From contig NZ_JACVAP010000001.1 of assembly GCF_014851915.1 (NCBI RefSeq), positions 496,001 through 560,000 on the forward strand: a DNA stretch of 64,000 nt. The letters are read 5' to 3'. The stretch comes from Xanthomonas sp. XNM01 (GTDB lineage Bacteria; Pseudomonadota; Gammaproteobacteria; Xanthomonadales; Xanthomonadaceae). The translations under genes were made by a program, and so were the position numbers. How positions within the stretch are numbered: the first letter of the stretch is position 1; each line of letters starts with the position of its first letter. The notes below the pieces were generated by a model. It was not told the DNA's origin. It saw only the letters and a program-made list of their open reading frames with translations, and did no database searches. Shown in pieces: positions 51,617 to 63,453 of the stretch.

Positions 51617-52999
51617 ATGAGCGAGAAGGTTTCCAGCACGCTGCCGGTACAGGACGCACGCATCTACCCGCGTGGCGGCCTGGACGTGCTGTCGAGGAAG
51701 GAAGTGGCGCGGCTGCGCGATGCGTCCAGCGGTGGCATGCATGAGCTGCTGCGCCGCTGCGCGCTGGCGGTGCTGACCAGCGGCAGCGCCAGCGACGATC
51801 CGCGCGCGGCGCGCGACCTGTACCCGGACTTCGACATCCAGGTCACCCAGCAGGACCGCGGCGTCCGCATCGATCTGGTCAACGCGCCGGCGATGGCCTT
51901 CGTCGAGGGCGAGATCATCCGCGGCGTGGCCGAGCTGCTGTTCGCCACCGTGCGCGACCTGGCCTGGACCGCGATCGAGCTGGGCGAGGACGGCGCGACC
52001 GACCTGTCCACCTCGCCGGGCGTCACCGATGCGGTGTTCGGCCTGCTGCGCAACGCGCGCGCGCTGCACCCGGCCGACCCGAACCTGGTGGTGTGCTGGG
52101 GCGGGCATTCGATCTCGCGCGACGAGTACATCTACACCAAGCAGGTCGGCTACGAGCTGGGACTGCGCGGGCTGGACATCTGCACCGGCTGCGGCCCGGG
52201 CGCGATGAAGGGCCCGATGAAGGGCGCCACCATCGCCCACGCCAAGCAGCGCAAGCGCACCAACCGCTACATCGGCATCACCGAGCCGGGGATCATCGCC
52301 GCCGAGTCGCCGAACCCGATCGTCAACGAGCTGGTGATCATGCCGGACATCGAGAAGCGCCTGGAGGCCTTCGTCCGCATGGCCCACGGCATCATCGTGT
52401 TCCCGGGCGGCGTCGGTACCGCGGAGGAGATCCTGTACCTGCTGGGCATCCTGCTGCGCGAGGAGAACGCCGAGCTGCCGTTCCCGCTGATCCTGACCGG
52501 CCCGACCATCGCCGCGCCGTACTTCGAGCAGATCGACCGTTTCCTGAAGCTGACCCTGGGCGAGGCGGCGACCTCGCGCTACGAGATCGTCATCGGCGAC
52601 CCGGTGGCGGTGGCCAAGAAGATGGTGGCCGGCATCAAGCGGGTGCGCGAGTCGCGCATCGCGCACAAGGATTCGTTCTACTTCAACTGGTCGCTGGACA
52701 TTCCGCTGGCCTTCCAGCAGCCCTTCGTGCCGACCCACGAGGCGATGGCCGCGCTGGACCTGCACCATGGCAGGCCGGCGTCGGCACTGGCGGCCGACCT
52801 GCGCAGGGCGTTCTCCGGCATCGTCGCGGGCAACGTCAAGGAAGACGGCATGCGCCGGATCGAGCAGCATGGTCCGTTCGAGATCCATGGCGCACCGGAC
52901 ATGATGCAGGCGCTGGACGAGCTGCTGCGGGGCTTCGTCGCCCAGCGCCGGATGAAGATCGCCGGCGAGTACCGGCCCTGCTATCGCGTGGTCGCATAA
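51617..52999 (+). CDS. ppnN: Nucleotide 5'-monophosphate nucleosidase PpnN (LOG family)
   Basis: 460 residues. The LOG domain contains CTGCGPGAMKGPMKG and FPGGVGTAEEILYLLG, and the N- and C-terminal extensions (EGEIIRGVAELLFATVRDLAWTAIELG..., GPFEIHGAPDMMQALDELLRGFVAQRRMK) fit PpnN/YgdH. The enzyme splits purine and pyrimidine monophosphates into base and ribose-5-phosphate and in E. coli is stimulated by (p)ppGpp. Single gene after the receptor terminator. Confidence 0.93.
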   Translation: MSEKVSSTLPVQDARIYPRGGLDVLSRKEVARLRDASSGGMHELLRRCALAVLTSGSASDDPRAARDLYPDFDIQVTQQDRGVRIDLVNAPAMAFVEGEIIRGVAELLFATVRDLAWTAIELGEDGATDLSTSPGVTDAVFGLLRNARALHPADPNLVVCWGGHSISRDEYIYTKQVGYELGLRGLDICTGCGPGAMKGPMKGATIAHAKQRKRTNRYIGITEPGIIAAESPNPIVNELVIMPDIEKRLEAFVRMAHGIIVFPGGVGTAEEILYLLGILLREENAELPFPLILTGPTIAAPYFEQIDRFLKLTLGEAATSRYEIVIGDPVAVAKKMVAGIKRVRESRIAHKDSFYFNWSLDIPLAFQQPFVPTHEAMAALDLHHGRPASALAADLRRAFSGIVAGNVKEDGMRRIEQHGPFEIHGAPDMMQALDELLRGFVAQRRMKIAGEYRPCYRVVA

Positions 53000-53167
53000 C
53001 GGGATCGGCGCGCGGCGGCGGGCACGGCCCCGCGCCAGGGCAGGGCCAGCCGGCAGGGGGAGCGGCGGTGGTCCGCCCCTCCGTCCCGTTCGACCGTTCA
53101 TCCCGTCGCCGCTTGCGCGCCGGGACGGCGGGGCTAGGCTTCCGGTCGAGCCTAGGGGAACGCCCGC

Positions 53168-53674
53168 ATGCCGTCACGCCGCCGCCAACGTGGATTCACC
53201 CTCATCGAGCTGATGGTGACGGTCGCTGTTGCCGCGCTGCTGCTGAGCCTGGGTCTGCCCAGCTTCCAGCAGGCGATGCGTTCCAATCGCGTCGCCACCA
53301 CCAGCAACGAGCTGATGGCGTCGCTGGCGCTGGCCCGTGCGGAGGCACTGAAGGGGCTGGGTCCGGCGGGCATCTGCCGGACCGAGGATGGCGAGACCTG
53401 CGCCGACGGCACCGACTGGTCGGTCGGCTGGCTGGTCTGGCGGCAGGAGCGGAGCGCCGACGGCGTCACGCTGGTGCCGGTGCGCTACGTCCAGAGCGTG
53501 GGCCGCATGTCGGTCACCGGCCCCGTGGGTGGTCTGGATTTCACCGTGCAGGGGCGTTCGGCCGACGGCGATCAGAGCATCGACATCGCACCGAATGATG
53601 CCGAAGCGCCAGCACGCTGCCTGTCGGTCAACGTGACCGGGCAGGCCCGGCTGTCGAAGGAGGCCTGCGCATGA
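53168..53674 (+). CDS. fimT: Type IV pilus minor pilin, FimT/GspH family
   Basis: 168 residues. Prepilin leader RRRQRG then FTLIELMVTVAVAALLLSLGLPSFQ with Glu5, and a GspH-like globular domain with a disulfide pair (ICRTEDGETC). The leader is processed by PilD. First gene of fimT-pilV-pilW-pilX-pilY1-pilE; its stop overlaps the pilV start by ATGA. A second family member lies at 60179-60703 on the other strand. Confidence 0.9.
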   Translation: MPSRRRQRGFTLIELMVTVAVAALLLSLGLPSFQQAMRSNRVATTSNELMASLALARAEALKGLGPAGICRTEDGETCADGTDWSVGWLVWRQERSADGVTLVPVRYVQSVGRMSVTGPVGGLDFTVQGRSADGDQSIDIAPNDAEAPARCLSVNVTGQARLSKEACA

Positions 53675-54156
53675 GTGGCCGACGCTTCAGTGGGCGTGTT
53701 CACCAGCAGGGCGTCAGCCTGGTCGAGGTCATGATCGCGATCCTGGTGATGGGCGTCGGCATGCTGGGGTTCGCGCTGCTGCAGACGATGAACGTGCGCT
53801 TCACCCAGAGCGCGAACCACCGCACCCAGGCCACCAACCTCGCGTACGACATGCTGGACCAGATGCGGGTCAACCGCCTGGCCGCGGCGCAGTACGCCGG
53901 GAACTACACGGCGTCGACCGACCTCGACGACTGCGAGCCGGATGATGCCGTCGGTGCGACCGCGTTCGCCAGCGTGTGGCAGTGTCGGCTGGGCGCGGCC
54001 CTGGGCGGCGGCGCCAGCGCCACGGTGTCCTACGACGACGGCGAGGCGACGGTGGCGATCACATGGGGCGACGAGCGCTGGAACGACGAGGACGGAGATG
54101 GTGCAGTGAGCGCGGCAGAGAAGAACCAGACCTTCGAGGTCGGGAGTCGCCTGTGA
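53671..54156 (+). CDS. pilV: Minor pilin PilV
   Basis: 161 residues. Prepilin cleavage site HQQG/VSLVEVMIAILVMGVGMLGFALLQ (PilV-type helix with VEVM). Two Cys (DDCEPDD, VWQCRLG) could form a disulfide. Part of the initiation/tip complex of the pilus. Overlaps both neighbours (ATGA with fimT, GTGA with pilW). Confidence 0.9.
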   Translation: MSGRRFSGRVHQQGVSLVEVMIAILVMGVGMLGFALLQTMNVRFTQSANHRTQATNLAYDMLDQMRVNRLAAAQYAGNYTASTDLDDCEPDDAVGATAFASVWQCRLGAALGGGASATVSYDDGEATVAITWGDERWNDEDGDGAVSAAEKNQTFEVGSRL

Positions 54157-55211
54157 AGCGTTCGATGCCCCAGGCGATGCGAGGGCTCTCGCTGGTCGAA
54201 CTGATGGTCGCGCTGGTCATCGGCACCATCCTCGTCCTTGGCATGGTCCAGGTGTTCGCCGCATCCCGGGCGGCCTACCAGCTGTCCGAGGGCATGGGCC
54301 GGGTCCAGGAGAACGGCCGCTTTGCAATGGACTTCCTGCAGCGCGACATCCGCATGGCCGGCCACTTCGGCTGCGTGAACGACCAGGCCAGGCTGCTTGG
54401 CAACAATGCCTTCAGGTCGCATTTCGACGCCGACGGCGTGCTGGATTTCGCGCGGTCGATCGAGGGCTACGACGATGCCTCGCCGACCGGCCTGACGCTG
54501 TCGCCGACACGTGTGGCGGGTACGGACAGTCTCGTGCTGCGCTTTCTGCGTGGGAATGGCGTGCCGGTCACGGCCATCGACGCCGCAACGCTCAGCGTGG
54601 AAATCGACCCGGACAAGTGGGGGGCGCTGACCGATGGCGGCGTCGCCTCGCCGCAGTTGTTCGGCATCGCAGACTGCACCTACGCGGATGTTTTCGCGGC
54701 GGACAGCACGAACTCGGGCGCGGGGCAGGTGGTGGCGCCGGCCGCGGTCGACGATCTCGCGCTTTATGGCACAAATCCCGGTGGCGGTCCGGCGCTGCTG
54801 TACCGCGCCGAGGCACTGGTCTACTACATCGGGATCGGTGCGGGGGGGCAGCCATCGCTGTGGCGTGCGCGGATTGCCGCCGATGGCTCGACCAGCAGCG
54901 AGGAGCTGGTCGAGGGCATCGAGAACATGCAGCTGCGTTATGGCATGGACCAGAACGCGGCATCGGACCCGACCGGCTTCATCGCGGAGCAGGGCGATGC
55001 CGGTGATGTGGGGACGACCGCCGCGGATTGGCGCCGGGTCGGCCAGGTGCAGGTGGCGCTGCTGGCGGTCAGTCCGAATCCGGCGACCGCCGTTGCGGCC
55101 GAAGCCGCTCCGCGGCTGTTCGGCGAGGCGCAGACGGTGCCGTCCGACGGCCGGTACCGCGCCGTGTACGAAACCTCGATCGCGCTGCGCAACCGTCTCT
55201 ATGGCAACTGA
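54153..55211 (+). CDS. pilW: Minor pilin PilW
   Basis: 352 residues. Prepilin leader QAMRG/LSLVELMVALVIGTILVLG, then the PilW pattern (FAMDFLQRDIRMAGHFGCVN) and a large globular region. The GTG at 54153 overlaps the pilV stop; ATG 54165 gives a shorter leader and is possible. Minor pilin of the tip complex. Confidence 0.88.
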   Translation: MKRSMPQAMRGLSLVELMVALVIGTILVLGMVQVFAASRAAYQLSEGMGRVQENGRFAMDFLQRDIRMAGHFGCVNDQARLLGNNAFRSHFDADGVLDFARSIEGYDDASPTGLTLSPTRVAGTDSLVLRFLRGNGVPVTAIDAATLSVEIDPDKWGALTDGGVASPQLFGIADCTYADVFAADSTNSGAGQVVAPAAVDDLALYGTNPGGGPALLYRAEALVYYIGIGAGGQPSLWRARIAADGSTSSEELVEGIENMQLRYGMDQNAASDPTGFIAEQGDAGDVGTTAADWRRVGQVQVALLAVSPNPATAVAAEAAPRLFGEAQTVPSDGRYRAVYETSIALRNRLYGN

Positions 55212-55214
55212 GCG

Positions 55215-55727
55215 ATGACCATGCCCACGCCAAGAAACACCCTGTCCACGGCCCGGCGGCAGCGCGGGGCGGCGCTGTATGTCGCGCTGATCATGATCGT
55301 GCTGCTGGCGTTGATCGGCATCGTCGGCATGCAGGTGGCGGGACTGCAGGAGCGGATGGCCGCCAACTACCGCAATACCAATCTGGCCTTCCAGGCAGCC
55401 GAAGCCGATGTGCGTGGTCGCGAGTGTTTCGTCGAGGGGCTGGTGAACCGGACCGGCACCTGTGCCGACCAGACCGTCGATGTGGAGCAGACCTGCGATG
55501 ACGGGTTCGATCCGACCACGTGGGCCAATGCGTTGTCGACTGATGTGCCCCAGGTCAACCGTGTGCGGGTCCGCGCGATCGGCGCCTGCATCTCCGGCAA
55601 CAGCAGCCTTGCGCAGGGCAGGGCACCGGCGAGCGAAGACCCCAACCCGGTTTTCCAGATCACCATTTACGCGACCAACGAGGCGGCGAACGCCAACGCG
55701 GCGGTCGACACCATCTTCAGGCCCTGA
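55215..55727 (+). CDS. pilX: Minor pilin PilX
   Basis: 170 residues. Leader RRQRG/AALYVALIMIVLLALIGIVGMQ; residue 5 is Val rather than Glu, as is usual for PilX/GspK-type tip pilins, which cap the filament. Later part has Cys in ECFVEGL, GTCADQ, TCDDGF and GACISG. Located between pilW and pilY1, as in other type IV pilus operons. Confidence 0.87.
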   Translation: MTMPTPRNTLSTARRQRGAALYVALIMIVLLALIGIVGMQVAGLQERMAANYRNTNLAFQAAEADVRGRECFVEGLVNRTGTCADQTVDVEQTCDDGFDPTTWANALSTDVPQVNRVRVRAIGACISGNSSLAQGRAPASEDPNPVFQITIYATNEAANANAAVDTIFRP

Positions 55728-55736
55728 GGCATCCCC

Positions 55737-58700
55737 ATGGCGACCCGTCGCATCAAGCTGCTCGCCCTCGCCGTACTCGCGGCCGCCGGCGGTCTCGGCT
55801 ACCACCTGCTCACGGCGACGGCGCAGACCGCACCGCCGGAACTGGCGCAGGCGCCGCTGAACGTGACGCGTACCATCCCGACATCCTTCATCATGGCGCT
55901 CGATGATTCCGGTTCGATGATCTGGGAGACGCTGAACAATACGCGTGACGGCGTTTACGTCTGGAGGGACAACAGGTTCTACAACACCTCCGGAACGGCA
56001 CACGGTTACTCCGATACGAACAACGACGCCTTCCGCTTCTATTACAGTTTCCCGGTTGGTAACCGCGGCGACAACAAGTCCGCCTTCCCGCCGATCAATG
56101 CCTTCGGTTTCGCGCGCTCGCCCGACATCAACAGCGCGTATTTCGACCCTAGGTTGAGTTATGAGCCGTGGAAGAACGGCGACGGCTCGGACTATCTGGC
56201 GCGGATCGATCCGGCATCGGCTCCCATCGACCCGCGCCCGACGGGTTCGAACAACAAGATGACCGGTACGCTGAACCTGACCGCCGACATCGAACGCAAC
56301 GACAACGACTACTGGCGTTTCCAGGTGCACTCCGGGATGGTGCTGCCGGTGGGCACGGTGGTACGGGGTACCTGCAACAGCACGCCCGGCCTCCCCGGCG
56401 GGACGAACAACAACTGGCGCACGCTCACAGCATCGACCCGCATCGACCAGTCTTGCAGGCTTGCGTTCCGTTACTACCCGGCGACGTTCTTCCTGCGCGA
56501 CAGGGCATCGCTGCCCGCGACTTACGGTTACACGGCCGATCCGGTCGAAGTGACCAATCCTGCGGGAGGCGCCCCCGGTACGCTGTACAAGTACGAGATC
56601 AAGCTGGCGAACTTCGGCGGCAACCAGGCCGCCTACGATTCGGCCATGCAGAATTTCGCGAACTGGTTCAGCTATTACCGCACCCGGCGCGAGGGTCTGA
56701 TCGGTTCGGTGACCAATGCGCTCAACAGCGTGTCGCGGATGCGGGTCGGCTGGTTCCGGATCAACAACCGCAACGAAGTGGCGATGCGCGACATGTCCGA
56801 TGCGGCGCAGCGCACGGTCCTGTTCTCCGAAATCCACCAGATGCGTGCAAGCGACTCCACGCCGAACCGGCGCGCCGTCCAGCACATGGGCCAACAGTTC
56901 AAGCGCACCAACGCGGGGGCGCCGGTCCAGTATTCGTGCCAGAAGAATGCGGGCATGCTGTTCACCGACGGCTACATCAACGACGACGCCAGCCCCAGTG
57001 TCGGTGGCAATCTGGACGGAACACGCATGCCTACCGCGCCATTCGCCGACAGCGTCAGCAACACGATGGCCGACATCGTCGTGCCGTACTACCTGGACAG
57101 CCTGCGGCCCGATCTTGAGAGCAACAGCGTGCCGGTGCCGGCGCAGTGCTCGAGCGACAATCCGGATCCGCGTCTGGATTGCCAGACCAACCTGCACATG
57201 AACTTCTACGGCATCACGCTGGGTACCCGAGGCCGCCTGTTCGACGTGAGCTACGTGGCGGACGCGAACAACCCGTCCATCGTCACGCCGGATCCGTTCG
57301 TCTCGCCCCCGACTTGGCACACCGATCGGGAGAACCTCACGCCGAACGCCGTCGACGAAATGTGGCATGCCACGCTGAATGCGCGTGGCGCGATGATCAA
57401 CGCCCGTTCGCCGGCCGCGGTCACCGAGGCGATGAAGCGGATCCTGGCCTCGGTCGGTGAGGGCACCACGCCCTCCGGCAGCATCGCGCTGACCGGCGCG
57501 CGTATCGGTGCGGGTTCGCTCAGCGTCGTGCCGTCCTACACCGCGGAGGCGCAGGGCGACTCGCCTCCGACCGACTGGTATGGCGAACTGGTCGCGAGCC
57601 GGGCGTCGTCCAATGCCCTGAGCGGTCAGGTCACCCTGACCGAGGCGTGGCGTGCCAATGCGCAGTTGCCGGCGCATGCGAGCCGGAACATCCTGTTCGG
57701 ACGGACGGGCAGTTCGGTGCGGCCAACCGTGGCCGAGTTCACCGCCAGCAATCTCCAGGCAGCGGGCATCGGCCTGGAGGACCTGTGTGCCGGCCCGCTC
57801 GCCCCGTCCCGCTGCGCATCGAGCATCAATGGCCTTGGAGTGTCGCTGGACGATGCAGTGAGCTACCTGCGCGGCAACAGGGCGCTGGAGGGCAGCAGGC
57901 TGCGTTCGAGAACGAAGCTGCTGGGCGACATCGTCAATTCCACGCCCGTGGTGACCGCGGGGGCGGTGATCCAGGAATCGCCTGTCGTCCGGACGGTCGA
58001 TGATTACGGATACCGCGCACTCGGTGGGGACCTGGCGTCGAGCTATGCGACCTATCTCGCCAACAAGCGGACGTCCGGACGGCAGATGGTGTACGTCGGT
58101 GCCAACGACGGCATGCTGCATGCGTTCGATGGCGCGACGGGTGCCGAGGTCTTCGCCTACATGCCGGCCACGGCCTTGGGGCATCTGGGCAATCTCCTGT
58201 TCCGCTACGATCCCGCCGATGGCGCAGCCCAGCGCTTCGAGCACCGTTACTACGTCGATGGGCCGGTCACGATCTCCGATGCCTTCATCGGCGGAGAGTG
58301 GCGCACGGTGATGGTGGGAACCGCCGGCGCCGGTGGACGCAGCGTGTTCGCCCTGGATGTCACCGACCCCGAGGACGTCGAGGTGCTCTGGGAGATCAAC
58401 GACCTGATCACCGGCGCCGATTCCATCTCCGGCAACATCGGCCATGTCCTGGGCAAGCCGATCATCGTGCCTGTTGGAACCGGTGCCGACACATCCTGGA
58501 AGGTGGTCTTCGGAAACGGCTACAACAGCCGCTCGCATGACGCCGCCCTGTTCGTGGTAAATCTCGAGGACGGCACGGCGACGACCATCGTGGCGAGCGA
58601 GACCTCCAGCGATGCGTCCGCGCATAACGGCCTGGGCAACATCGTCGTCGTGGACCGTCAGCGTCGCAATGCGGCAGGCAACGCCTGGACCATGGGCAGC

Positions 58701-59522
58701 GACGGGCGTGCCGATACGGTCTATGCAGGAGATCGCAACGGGGCGCTGTGGAAGTTCGACCTGAACACGGAAACGGTGGCGTTCGACGGGGTGCCGTTGT
58801 TCGTCGCCGCGTCGGGTAGCGGCGATAATGCCGTGCGCCAGCCAATCATGGGAGGGCTGGATGCCGCCGCCGGCCCGGGCACCGCCACGATGGTGTATTT
58901 CGGCACGGGCAGCTACTCGTTCGTCGGCGATGACGCCAACAACGCGCAGCAGACGTTCTACGCGATCATCGACCGGGGCGCGCCGGTCGCTGGGCGCGCC
59001 GACCTGCTCGAACAGACCGTCGGCAGCGACTCGGCCGGCTATCGTGCGAGCAGCACCAATTCGATCTCCGCGTTGAACGATGGCTGGTACATCGATCTTC
59101 CTTCGGGAGAGCGTTTCGTCGGCAATCCCCGTGTGGAGAGCGGCATCGTGTTCTTCCCCGCCTATCAGCCGGGCACGCAGGGGGGCGACATCTGCGGCCT
59201 GGGCGGCGAGAACTGGCTCTATGGACTCAATGCCTTGACCGGTGGGGCCGCGCTGACGAATGTCAGGGTCGGCTCCCCAAGCGGCAGTTCGCCCGACAGC
59301 ACGACGGGCGCGATCAAGCTCGATACCTCGGGTACCGCACCTGTAACGGACGTGGCAGCCATGACCACGCCCCGGGTGTCGCCGCTGGCGAGCGGAACCG
59401 ATCCCGACGATCTCGAGGACGCGCTGGCCGCCCGGTGCTCCATGGTGATCCAAGCCCCCGGATCGGAGCCCTTGTATCTGCCCCGACCATGTGGACGCCA
59501 GTCCTGGCGACAGGTGCAATGA
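55737..59522 (+). CDS. pilY1: Pilus tip adhesin/regulator PilY1
   Basis: 1261 residues. A short signal-like start, then a von Willebrand-A-like region with MIDAS motif DDSGSM (DxSxS) near residue 56, and a C-terminal PilY1 beta-propeller recognised by LGDIVNSTPVVTAG, QMVYVGANDGMLHAFDGATGAEVFAYMP and AYMPATALGHLGN, with calcium-loop-like DVTDPEDVEV. PilY1 sits at the pilus tip and controls extension, adhesion and mechanosensing. It is the longest gene of the operon and is not followed by a terminator before pilE (44 bases). Confidence 0.9.
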   Translation: MATRRIKLLALAVLAAAGGLGYHLLTATAQTAPPELAQAPLNVTRTIPTSFIMALDDSGSMIWETLNNTRDGVYVWRDNRFYNTSGTAHGYSDTNNDAFRFYYSFPVGNRGDNKSAFPPINAFGFARSPDINSAYFDPRLSYEPWKNGDGSDYLARIDPASAPIDPRPTGSNNKMTGTLNLTADIERNDNDYWRFQVHSGMVLPVGTVVRGTCNSTPGLPGGTNNNWRTLTASTRIDQSCRLAFRYYPATFFLRDRASLPATYGYTADPVEVTNPAGGAPGTLYKYEIKLANFGGNQAAYDSAMQNFANWFSYYRTRREGLIGSVTNALNSVSRMRVGWFRINNRNEVAMRDMSDAAQRTVLFSEIHQMRASDSTPNRRAVQHMGQQFKRTNAGAPVQYSCQKNAGMLFTDGYINDDASPSVGGNLDGTRMPTAPFADSVSNTMADIVVPYYLDSLRPDLESNSVPVPAQCSSDNPDPRLDCQTNLHMNFYGITLGTRGRLFDVSYVADANNPSIVTPDPFVSPPTWHTDRENLTPNAVDEMWHATLNARGAMINARSPAAVTEAMKRILASVGEGTTPSGSIALTGARIGAGSLSVVPSYTAEAQGDSPPTDWYGELVASRASSNALSGQVTLTEAWRANAQLPAHASRNILFGRTGSSVRPTVAEFTASNLQAAGIGLEDLCAGPLAPSRCASSINGLGVSLDDAVSYLRGNRALEGSRLRSRTKLLGDIVNSTPVVTAGAVIQESPVVRTVDDYGYRALGGDLASSYATYLANKRTSGRQMVYVGANDGMLHAFDGATGAEVFAYMPATALGHLGNLLFRYDPADGAAQRFEHRYYVDGPVTISDAFIGGEWRTVMVGTAGAGGRSVFALDVTDPEDVEVLWEINDLITGADSISGNIGHVLGKPIIVPVGTGADTSWKVVFGNGYNSRSHDAALFVVNLEDGTATTIVASETSSDASAHNGLGNIVVVDRQRRNAAGNAWTMGSDGRADTVYAGDRNGALWKFDLNTETVAFDGVPLFVAASGSGDNAVRQPIMGGLDAAAGPGTATMVYFGTGSYSFVGDDANNAQQTFYAIIDRGAPVAGRADLLEQTVGSDSAGYRASSTNSISALNDGWYIDLPSGERFVGNPRVESGIVFFPAYQPGTQGGDICGLGGENWLYGLNALTGGAALTNVRVGSPSGSSPDSTTGAIKLDTSGTAPVTDVAAMTTPRVSPLASGTDPDDLEDALAARCSMVIQAPGSEPLYLPRPCGRQSWRQVQ

Positions 59523-59566
59523 CCATGCGCGCGCTCCATCCAATCGTCCGCACCCGGGAATCAGGA

Positions 59567-59971
<405 letters not shown>

Positions 59972-59994
59972 TCGTGGAAATTTTTCACTGAGGC

Positions 59995-60024
59995 TTGCCA
60001 TCCCCGAAGAAATGCTCATACAAT
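59995..60024 (+). promoter_or_regulatory. Promoter of tRNA-Asn
   Basis: TTGCCA (59995-60000), 18-base spacer, TACAAT (60019-60024), nine bases before the tRNA. The stretch between -10 and gene is GC-rich (GCGCACCCC), typical of stringently controlled stable-RNA promoters. Confidence 0.7.
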
Positions 60025-60033
60025 GCGCACCCC

Positions 60034-60110
60034 GCCCGAATAGCTCAGCCGGTTAGAGCACTTGACTGTTAATCAGGGGGTCGTTGGTTCGAGTCCAACT
60101 TCGGGCGCCA
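60034..60110 (+). tRNA. tRNA-Asn (anticodon GTT)
   Basis: Acceptor arms GCCCGAA and TTCGGGC pair fully; the D arm is AGCTCAGCCGGTTAGAGC, the anticodon stem-loop TTGACTGTTAATCAG has GTT, the T arm is TTGGTTCGAGTCCAA, and CCA is encoded. Confidence 0.98.
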
Positions 60111-60118
60111 GATTCAAA

Positions 60119-60155
60119 GCAGAAGGCCGCGAGCAATCGCGGCCTTCTGCTTTTT
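60119..60155 (+). terminator. Strong bidirectional terminator after tRNA-Asn
   Basis: Fourteen-base-pair perfect stem GCAGAAGGCCGCGA / TCGCGGCCTTCTGC with loop GCAA and a TTTTT tail. It ends the tRNA transcript and, read the other way, can also end the convergent gene at 60179. Confidence 0.95.
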
Positions 60156-60178
60156 CCGGAATGGGGCGGATCGTCGGG

Positions 60179-60703
60179 TCAGGCGCAGGGCGTCGGTGTC
60201 CGCGGACGTGCGCTGCGCACTCTGCCGACGTTGTTGACCACCACCTCGCCGCGCACGCTGCCGGCGATGCAGATCCTGACCGTCAGGTTGGTCCCGCCGC
60301 TGCGTCCGTCCGGCTGGAAACGGATCCGGGGCCTGCCGGCCGAGGACTGGATCCTGACCGATGCATGGGTCGGGCGATGCTGCTCCGCCAGGACGTCGCC
60401 CGGCGTGCGTGGCTGACTGCCGCCGGTGGGGTCGCGGTACATCAGCCAGCCCTGACTCCAGTCCGCGTCCGTGCGGCAGCGGCCGTCGCCGCGGGAGGGG
60501 CAGACCGTCACCGGCGTCCGGCGCATGATCGCGGTGTTGCGGGCCTGGGCGAACTGGGCGCTGACCAGATGCAGGGCCGTCGCCGTGCGCTGGCGCTCGA
60601 TGACGTCCCGGAACCCTGGCAGCGCCAGCCCGAGCAGCAGGGCCAGCACCGCCAGGGCGATCAGCAATTCGACCAGGGTGAATCCCGGCGCATCCTTGCG
60701 CAT
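60179..60703 (-). CDS. FimT/GspH-type pseudopilin, second copy
   Basis: 174 residues. Leader KDAPG/FTLVELLIALAVLALLLGLALPGFRDVIERQRTATALH (Glu5), then a GspH domain with Cys pair VCPSRGDGRC and a second pair ICIAG...PTPC. AAAGGATT upstream of ATG 60703 is a fair ribosome site. Paralogue of the fimT at 53168 but on the opposite strand and outside the operon, across the tRNA gene, so it could be an exchangeable tip component. Confidence 0.87.
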   Translation of the reverse strand: MRKDAPGFTLVELLIALAVLALLLGLALPGFRDVIERQRTATALHLVSAQFAQARNTAIMRRTPVTVCPSRGDGRCRTDADWSQGWLMYRDPTGGSQPRTPGDVLAEQHRPTHASVRIQSSAGRPRIRFQPDGRSGGTNLTVRICIAGSVRGEVVVNNVGRVRSARPRTPTPCA

Positions 60704-60900
60704 GTGCGAATCCTTTCGCACGGGAAGTAGGGTCAGGATGCGCGTCCGGCACGGGCCGCGCGATCGGCGGGCCTCCCGGTGCCGTGTAGGAAAGCGCCCG
60801 CTGACCGGGTCAGGCAGGCGCCACGGCCGCCGTGAGATGCCGACACGGTCTGGATGCGTGCCCTGTCTATACTGGGCGGTCCCCCGATGCGGTGCCGCGC

Positions 60901-62919
<2,019 letters not shown>

Positions 62920-62972
62920 GCTGTCCCGTGGAGGGGGAGGCCGGCGGCCATGAACTATTTCGCGTGGGGGAG

Positions 62973-63001
62973 TTGCCGGACGGGCGGGGACGGGTTAAGA
63001 T
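62973..63001 (+). promoter_or_regulatory. Promoter of tRNA-Val
   Basis: TTGCCG (62973-62978), 17-base spacer, TAAGAT (62996-63001), then a GC-rich TCGCGCCC and about 35 bases of leader before the tRNA. Confidence 0.6.
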
Positions 63002-63036
63002 TCGCGCCCTTGCTGAGGCGCAGTCCTCGCAACGAT

Positions 63037-63111
63037 GGGCGGTTAGCTCAGCGGTAGAGCACTACCTTGACATGGTAGGGGTCACAGGTTCGAACCCTGT
63101 ACCGCCCACCA
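63037..63111 (+). tRNA. tRNA-Val (anticodon GAC)
   Basis: Acceptor GGGCGGT / ACCGCCC, D arm GCTCAGCGGTAGAGC, anticodon arm CTACCTTGACATGGTAG (GAC), T arm ACAGGTTCGAACCCTGT, encoded CCA. Confidence 0.98.
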
Positions 63112-63453
63112 CTCCAACGCCTGAAACCGGGCAGCGGGGTGGCACGATGGAAGGCCGGCCCATGCGCCGGCCTTTTTCGTTTGTGCGGTCTGTCGTCGTC
63201 AGGGCGGCGTCCTGATGCCTATCTCACTGCCCGCACGCGGCGTTGACCAGTCGAGGCGTCCCCGTGCCCAGCGTCACGCGCGTGAGGTGACGGCACCCGG
63301 TTTCGCCTTGATTCCAGACGGGCGCAATGGTTTGCTTGCACACGACTCCCGATACTCCCCGGTCGCCGCTCGACGGATGCGGCGCTGGAGACGCGCGACC
63401 CGCTGGGATGGGGCCGTCGGGCGAGGGATACGGATGGCATCGCGAGGAACGGC
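63112..63453. other. 342-base intergenic region
   Basis: Holds the tRNA-Val terminator (63151-63177) and then about 275 bases to the sigma-factor start. No clear promoter hexamers, gene or repeat is seen. A small frame ending at 63457 overlaps the sigma-factor start out of frame; it has no domain. Confidence 0.45.
63151..63177 (+). terminator. Terminator of tRNA-Val
   Basis: Nine-base-pair stem AAGGCCGGC / GCCGGCCTT with loop CCATGC and a TTTTT tail, 40 bases after the tRNA. Confidence 0.93.

Noticed and set aside
54030-59543. Antisense open frame of 1837 codons under pilW, pilX and pilY1
   Set aside because: Same reason: all sense genes are recognisable pilus genes; the antisense frame has no domain.
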